A program made the position numbers and the translations under genes. From positions 367,973,238 to 368,037,237 of the forward strand of contig NC_085138.1 in the NCBI RefSeq assembly GCF_035046485.1: a stretch of 64,000 bases of DNA, written 5' to 3'. Below are positions 58,601 through 64,000 of this stretch, one piece after another. The notes beneath the pieces are model-generated. The model had not been told where the DNA came from. It saw only the letters and a program-made list of their open reading frames with translations, and searched no databases. Position 1 is the first letter of the stretch; every line of letters begins with the position of its first letter. The stretch is from Aedes albopictus. Its lineage: Eukaryota > Arthropoda > Insecta > Diptera > Culicidae.

Positions 58601-59978
58601 ATTATAAGTATAAAAAGTATTTTTGGAAATAAATATCTAACCTTTTATTTTTTTCAAACATATGCCGATTTTTCAGAAAATATACAGCTTGTGTACGTTT
58701 TGTGGATTGCTTAATCTAAATTTAAAAGGAACCTATGGGAAGTTTTCTAGAGCGCCCTTTCAAGTCGATACCGAGTCGAGTCTACTTAGTTTTATCTTTT
58801 CTGGCTTATTCATTCGAAATCATGAAGTTTGATATGTTGCACGGCAGGTTTTGATTGTAAACCAGAAGTGTCATCAATGACGCCACCGCGGAACCTGTGC
58901 TAGATATGCCGAGGTGGCCATATTAGTTGACACAGACTTAAGTCTATCATTTTTGGCTCATTCATTCTAAATCATGAAGTTTGGTACGGCGCACGACATG
59001 TTTTGATTGAAAACAAGAAGTGTCTCCAATGAGGCCCCGGAAAACCTGTGCAAGATGTTCCGGGTGGTCATATTAAGTGATACAGGCTTTAGCCTATCAT
59101 TTCTGGCTTATTCATTTGAAATCATGAGGTTTGATACGTCGCACGACATGGTTTGGTTGAAAACCAGAAATGTCCCTAATGAGGCCCCGCGAAACCTGCT
59201 CCAGTTGTTCCGGAGCAGCCATATCAGTTGATACATACTTCAGTCTACCTTTTCTGTCTCATTCTCTCGACATCATGAAGTTTGATACGTCGTACGACTT
59301 GTTTTGGCTGAAAAACATAAGTGTCCCCAATGAGGCCCCCGCGGATCCTGTTCCAGGTGTTCCGGATCGGCCATATCAGTTGATACATACTTTAGTCTAC
59401 CTTTTCTGTCTCATTCTCTCGAAATCAGGAAGTTTGATACGTCGCACGACTTGTTTTGGTTGAAAGACAGAAGTGTCCCCAATGAGGCCCCCGCGGAACC
59501 TGTTTCAGGTGTTCCGGAGCGGCCATATCAGTTGATACATACTTCAGTGTAACTTTTCTGTCTCATTCTCTCGAAATCATGAAGTTTGATACGTCGCATG
59601 ACATGTTTTGGTTGAAAACCAAAAGTGTCCCCAATGAGGCCTCCGCGGAACCTGTCACGGTGGTCCGGATCGGTCAACTTATACAAATCTGGTTATTGCA
59701 GTTGTGTTTCATTGCTCGCAACAAAAAATACGCTGAAAATTGATGATTCAAATACAATAACCCACGAAATAATCACTTTTTGCCATTTTGGCACCCCCCC
59801 TGACCCCAGTACAATCCGGAATATGTCCGGAATGGTTCCGGATGTTGCATGGCCACTTGAGTATAATAAACTAGCACCAAATCATGATCGATTGAGGGTG
59901 ACTTCAAAAAAATCGGCTGAAAATTGATGAAATGCCAGCATTTTGAAAATGAGATGTCAAGGTGCGGGTATGTGAAGG
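55678..59978. mobile_element. TTAA-flanked palindromic element with 152-bp arrays
   Basis: TTAA borders both sides (55674-55677, 59979-59982). The inverted ends CCTTCACATACCCGCACC extend into arms of over 300 bp. Each arm then carries about six to seven copies of a 152-bp unit (GGAACACCTGGAACAGG, CCTCATTGGGGACACTT, GTGCGACGTATCAAACTTC). ATTGGGGA-type landmarks step at 56021, 56173, 56325, 56477, 56630 and 56782. The right arm has them inverted near 58875-59640. TTAA and the CCTTC ends suggest a piggyBac-type origin, but no transposase is present. The left array is split by a hAT-like insert. Confidence 0.85.
56826..58374. mobile_element. hAT-like insert in the 152-bp array
   Basis: The 8-mer GTGCGACG is found at 56818-56825 and 58375-58382. 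Removing the insert and one 8-mer leaves the landmark step at exactly 152 bp. The left end starts CACAGTCAGGGATAGGG, while the complement of the right end reads AGTGCTGCGGAACTG. The inverted ends are weak. The left part is GC-rich (GCCGCGCGCTGGAGC), and the rest is AT-rich. The 173-codon frame starting at 56783 crosses the left border and is not credible as a gene. Confidence 0.75.
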
Positions 59979-60096
59979 TTAACTACCTTAAAAACCGAAT
60001 GTGACCGCCATGATTGGTCCTGTTTAGATTTTCAAAAATAGTTAAACCCCCATTCACAGGTATAAAATTTCAGAAATACATATTTAAATTGTGATG

Positions 60097-60335
60097 TGGA
60101 CAAGGCTTTGGATCGCCAGTCCGGAGACGGTGGTTTCGATTCCCGTTCTGGTCGCGAACTTTTCTCGACTTCCTTGGACATAGTGCGCTTGCCTCACAAT
60201 TTACAGATTAATGCAATGACAGGCAAAGGAAGCCCCTCAATTAATAACTGCTAAAGTGCTCAAAGAACACTAAACTGAAGAGAGGCAGGCCAAGTTCCAG
60301 TGGGAATATAGAGCCACATAGAGGAAGAAGAAGAA
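60097..60335 (+). mobile_element. tRNA-derived SINE related to Feilai
   Basis: A box B-like GGTTTCGATTCCC is followed by CGACTTCCTTGGACATAG, GCAATGACAGGCAAAGGAAG and ACACTAAACTGAAGAG, in the same order as the body of the 27798 SINE but diverged. It ends in GAAGAAGAAGAAT. Box A is degraded. Confidence 0.7.
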
Positions 60336-60359
60336 TAATAATCGAAATAAAAGAGGGCA

Positions 60360-60630
60360 TAAAAGAGGGAATTTGAGATGGGGCCAAGGGGGTTTCCAGG
60401 AATTTCCCAGAGATCCCCGAAACAGGGTGTTCCAAGGGGATTCAATGGCGTTTCAGGGGGTTGTTTCTGAGGAGGGGACGTTCCGACAGATTTCATTGAC
60501 GTTTCAATGAAATTACGAGGACTTCAGGGACATGTCAATAGTATTGCAGAAGTTTCAGAGACATTTCACGGGGATCTAAGGGCGATTCAGGGGTGTTTCA
60601 GAATCCTCTAAAGGGCGTTACAGTGCACAG
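60360..60630. repeat. G-rich degenerate repeat
   Basis: GGGGTTTCCAGGAATTTCC and GGCGTTTCAGGGGGTTG-type phrases resemble the G-rich interior of the element at 35060-35660. No gene is seen. Confidence 0.5.
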
Positions 60631-60639
60631 TGGGGAAAA

Positions 60640-61915
60640 ACCGACCCAAAAAGGCACCTAATTATTGCGGCTGATTGCGATCTTTGAAGTCCATCTTTTC
60701 CAAATGGAAGAATGTCAAGGAATCGATTGGTGATAGTTTCATTCACCGGAATTGATTGTAAGTGTCCATTTTGCCCCATTTTCCCCTAAAAAACACCGTT
60801 TTTCTAAATTAAATAATGGTTTCAACTGATTGCGGCTAACCAACCAATTTTTTATTGATGTAGAATTGACAGGTGCATTCTATGAGGCATACTTCGATTT
60901 GTGTCATTGACTGGAAGTGCCCATTTTACCTCATTTTCCCCTAAAAATACTGTTTTTTTGGATTAAAAAATAGTTTCAACTGATTGCGGCTAACCAACCA
61001 TTTTTTTCTTGATGAAGAATTGACAGGTGCATTCTATGGGACACACCTTGATTTGTGTCATTGACTGAAAGTGCCCATTTTGCTTCATTTTCCCCTAAAA
61101 GTATTGTTTTTCTGAATTAAAAAATAATTTCAACTGATTGCGGCCAACCAACTAATTTTTACCTGATGTAGAATCAACCAGCGCATACTATGGGGTGCAC
61201 CTCGATATATGTCATTGACTGGAAGTGTCCATTTTGCTTCATTTTCCCCTAAAAATACTGTTTTTCTGGTTTAAAATATAGTTTCAACTGATTGCGGCTA
61301 ACCAACCATTTTTTTTTCTTGATGTAGAATTGACAGGTACATTTCATGAGGCTCACCTCGATCCGTGTCATTGACTGGAAGTGCTCATTTTGCCCCATTT
61401 TCCCCTATAAATACTGTTTTTCTGGATTAAAAAAATAGTTTTAACTGATTGCGGCTATCCAACCAATTTTTACCTGATATAGAATTAACCAGCGCATACT
61501 TTGGGGCACACTTTGATCTATGTCATTGACTGGAATACCCATTTTGCCTTATTTTCCCCTAAAATACCATTTTTCTGAATTAAAGAATTGTATCAACTGA
61601 TTGCGGCTCATCAATCAATTTTTACTTGATGTAGAAATAATCGGCGCATACTTTAAGGTGCACTCGTTCTGGTCTTTGGGTGGTGGTGCCCATTTTGCTC
61701 CATTTTCCCCTTAACTACAGATTATCTGGATTTAAAAATAATTTCAATTGATTGCCGCTAACCAATATTTTTTCCTGATGTAGAATCGACCTATGCATAC
61801 TATGGGATACACCTCGCGCTATGCGCTAGTCCGGAATTGACCGTTTCGCCTCATTTTCCCGTAAAATTATATTTTGCTGGTTAAAAAAGTTAGTTCTAAC
61901 TAATTGCGGTTAATC
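60640..61915. repeat. Tandem array, about 153-bp unit, eight or nine copies
   Basis: The landmark TGCGGC after CAACTGAT lies at 60831, 60985, 61139, 61293, 61450, 61602, 61753 and 61905, giving steps of 151-157 bp. Each unit also has TTGATGTAGAATTGACAGG, TGTCATTGACTGGAAGTG and TCATTTTCCCCTAAAA. Units are moderately diverged and all in one orientation. No coding content is seen. Confidence 0.9.
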
Positions 61916-61917
61916 AA

Positions 61918-62070
61918 CAGGGTGTCTACTACCTGGAAAAACCTGGAAAACCGGGAATCCTCAGGGAATTTTTTTTAACAGGGAAAAACCTGGAATACTC
62001 AGGGAATTTCTGGAGTACTCAGGGAAATTTTACTCCGACAAAAAAAAAAACATTGAGTCGCATGAACCTG
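61918..62070. repeat. Repeat with CTGGAAAAACCTGGAA phrases
   Basis: ACAGGGTGTCTACTACCTGG starts a stretch of CCTGGAAAA and CTCAGGGAATTT phrases. It is a short dispersed repeat type that I have seen in many animal genomes. It adjoins the end of the tandem array. Confidence 0.55.
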
Positions 62071-62079
62071 GTAGTAAAA

Positions 62080-63180
62080 ATCCATAAAGAAATTTTGCTA
62101 CAATGATTTTTTCCAGAAATTCCGTCAGAATTTCTTTGTGGAACTTCTTTAAAAATACCTCCTAGAATGTCTCCCGGGATTTCTTATAAAATTCCTTCCG
62201 CATTTTTGACGCTATTTTTCTTGGTATTCTTTTTTGATTTTTTCCGGATAGGTATACTTCCGTATTCCTTCCAGGATTCCTGAATTCCAACCGATTTCTC
62301 CTGGAGTTTTTCACGGGGATGCTATTTCTTCCCAGAGTTCCACCAGTGTTTTGCTCAAAGAAATCTTCGTAGGATTTCCACCAGAATTTATCCCTAATAC
62401 TCTATAAGAATATCTGTCGGGATAAATCGTGGAATTTCTTTCGGCACTCCTCACGGAAATTTTACCCGATTCCTTCCGGTGTTTTTCTTGGGACTTTCCC
62501 AGAAGATCTTCACAGAACGTCTTTTAGAGTTGCTAAAGGAGTTATTCCTGGGGTTTCTACTAAATTTCCTCCAAGGGTTTCTGAAGGAGTTTTCACGAAT
62601 TTACTGCAAGAGTTCCTCAAGAGATTTCTTTCATTTTTTTCCTGTGATATCTTCAAACCATTGCTTTGGGCTTTCTTCGAGATGTTCTTCCTAGTCTCCT
62701 ACAGGAATTTGTTAAAAGTTTTCGCGAGGTTTATTTTGAAGCTTTACCTGAGATTTTTCTCGGAGTATCTCCTGGAACTTCTCTCAGAAGATTCCTTCCA
62801 ATGTTGGTCATGAGGTGTCTCTCAGAGTTTTTCTTAATTTATTAATTTTGCCTTCTGGGATTTTCACAGGAGTTATTGCTGATATTTCTCATTGAATTCT
62901 TCTCTTGCATTCTTTCAAAGCCAGGATGTTTCTTGTAGTTGTACCGGATTTCTTGCAGTGATCCACGTGAGAGTTTTTCAGATATTCTGTGCATTATTCT
63001 CAAAATTCTTCCCGGAATCTTTACCAGAAATTGTCCCGAGATTCTGGATACTCCTTTAGGGATTTCTCCCAAAGTAATTGCAGGGATTCTTCCACGGGTT
63101 TTCCTCAGAATGTCTCCTGAGATATCTTAAGAAATACCTAATAGGAAATTCATAGAGAAATATTCGAGGGAATTCAAACA
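62080..63180. repeat. Degenerate 12-bp repeat field
   Basis: TTCTTCCAGAGTTCC, TTCCTCCAAGGGTTTC and GATTCTTCCACGGG units recur with much decay, in forward polarity. Short frames are satellite shadows. Confidence 0.55.
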
Positions 63181-63184
63181 AAAT

Positions 63185-63480
63185 CTGAGCATGAGCATGA
63201 TTGACCGCCCGCGGTTGCTCCTCTGTTATTGCAAGGACAACTGCATTTACACAAAGAACCAACAGATGATGCTTGGGATTAGCTTTCTCTTCATTGTGTA
63301 AATGCTGCAATCCCAATACTTTTCAATAAGCAATACCAGCGCCGGCCGCGTCCGAATGCAGGTCAATTGAGGATAGGGAAGGAAATGATGACGTGATTCT
63401 CGCTTAGGCCAATAACCGAGGAATTCTCTGCGTTACTACGAGAAATCACTAGGAGTTTGGACAGGGGAAATGGAGATGTG
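63185..63480 (-). mobile_element. 3' part of the LINE-like element, minus orientation
   Basis: In complement this matches the last 300 bp of 24442-25757, including the CATGCT tail (GAGCATGAGCATG near 63187), the GCATTTACACAA hairpin (63243-63254, 63294-63305), GCGCCGGCCGCGTCCG and CCTCGGTTATTGGCC. Similarity stops near 63480, so it is a truncated or diverged copy. Confidence 0.75.
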
Positions 63481-64000
63481 TTAAGGATTTCGACGTGGTG
63501 AACGAATGTAATGTTTTGATTCGCGATTAATAATGCGCTCGCGAAGAAATACCCTTCTAAACCTTGGACGACGAACGCGATCTATTGTGCCTCAAAACTC
63601 ACCCTACATAAGTTATTCATTCGCAACTAAGGAGAACACAATGCTAAACACCGACGCATCTGTAGTTTGCGTTTCCGCGTGAGACAATGCTGAACGCGAT
63701 CGATTCACAAGTATTAACAAAATAACACGGGATAAATAAATCAGAAAGATCTTACCGCATGGTTCGCCGTCTATCTTTTACCGACCCTCTCTTTTTTCCA
63801 GAAATTCATGCAACGTTTATTTGAGTCAAAACATTTATTCATTTGGGCTAAAATATTACAAATGTCGACACCGAAGATGACGAACCATTCAAATTTTTGT
63901 GTACATGCAAAAAATGAAAAATATTTATTACCAACTAAATGTGCATTTGGAACTAGCGCCGACACATGACGTGACGAACTTTTCAATATTTGTTAGATAA
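63481..64000. other. Window end without a recognisable gene
   Basis: CpG-bearing but uncharacterised sequence (GCGCTCGCGAAG near 63538, GTTTCCGCGTGAG near 63670). No frame or repeat border is recognised. It may be the upstream part of the same retroelement in a diverged form. Confidence 0.35.

Noticed and set aside
55978..59700. CRISPR-like array from regular spacing
   Set aside because: The whole 152-bp unit is repeated with no unique spacers. It is a tandem satellite inside a eukaryotic transposon.

Overview
The window looks like a nuclear segment of a culicine mosquito genome, most likely Aedes. The pointers are two DEG/ENaC (pickpocket-type) genes with very short introns (58-74 nt), Feilai-like tRNA-derived SINEs with box A and box B, many TA- and TTAA-flanked foldback elements, and tens of kilobases of degraded repeats between genes. 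The species call is inference from repeat style and was not tested by a search. No prokaryotic operon, CRISPR array or intact transposase gene is present.

Only two complete protein-coding genes can be supported. Both lie on the + strand and are paralogues. The first (37937-39701, three exons, 546 aa) is a full-length pickpocket channel subunit. The second (53957-55470, two exons, 479 aa) shares the phase-2 position of the last intron. It lacks about 68 residues of the extracellular finger and lacks two cysteines that would pair in the thumb disulfide ladder. The second gene is closely enclosed by long palindromic elements, about 190 bp before its putative initiator and about 155 bp after its AATAAA signal. 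Each channel subunit would sit in the plasma membrane with two helices and a cysteine-rich ectodomain, normally as part of a trimer.

The rest is layered repeats. A 12-bp unit related to CCAGGAATTCCT, whose inner 10 bp are palindromic, fills roughly 25 kb in stages of decay: 0.4-7.7, 10.4-10.8, 13.4-15.7, 28.2-34.6, 36.0-37.3, 40.2-47.7 and 62.1-63.2 kb. It is sharpest at 5.3-6.35 and 41-43.5 kb, and its strand polarity flips along the window. Transposons have landed in it repeatedly. TA-flanked elements lie at 7749-10394 (with a nested one at 7971-8182), 13926-15142, 20404-22669, 34948-35969 and 51681-53017. hAT-like elements lie at 19398-22908 (perfect 8-bp duplication), 43572-45533 and 56826-58374. 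TTAA-flanked elements lie at 19235-19349, 34795-34878 and 55678-59978. There is a 3.9-kb palindrome at 49847-53722, five clear or degraded SINE groups, and an internally deleted LINE-like copy with a 24-bp duplication at 24442-25757. Tandem arrays with periods of about 143-154 bp occur in three or four unrelated places.

The observation most worth following is a hammerhead-ribozyme-like fold on the - strand at 37428-37476, inside a small foldback element. All conserved core positions and three stems are present, with one extra A after the CUGANGA box. A shorter version of the same layout occurs twice, in opposite orientations, in the arms of the foldback element at 20243-22781.
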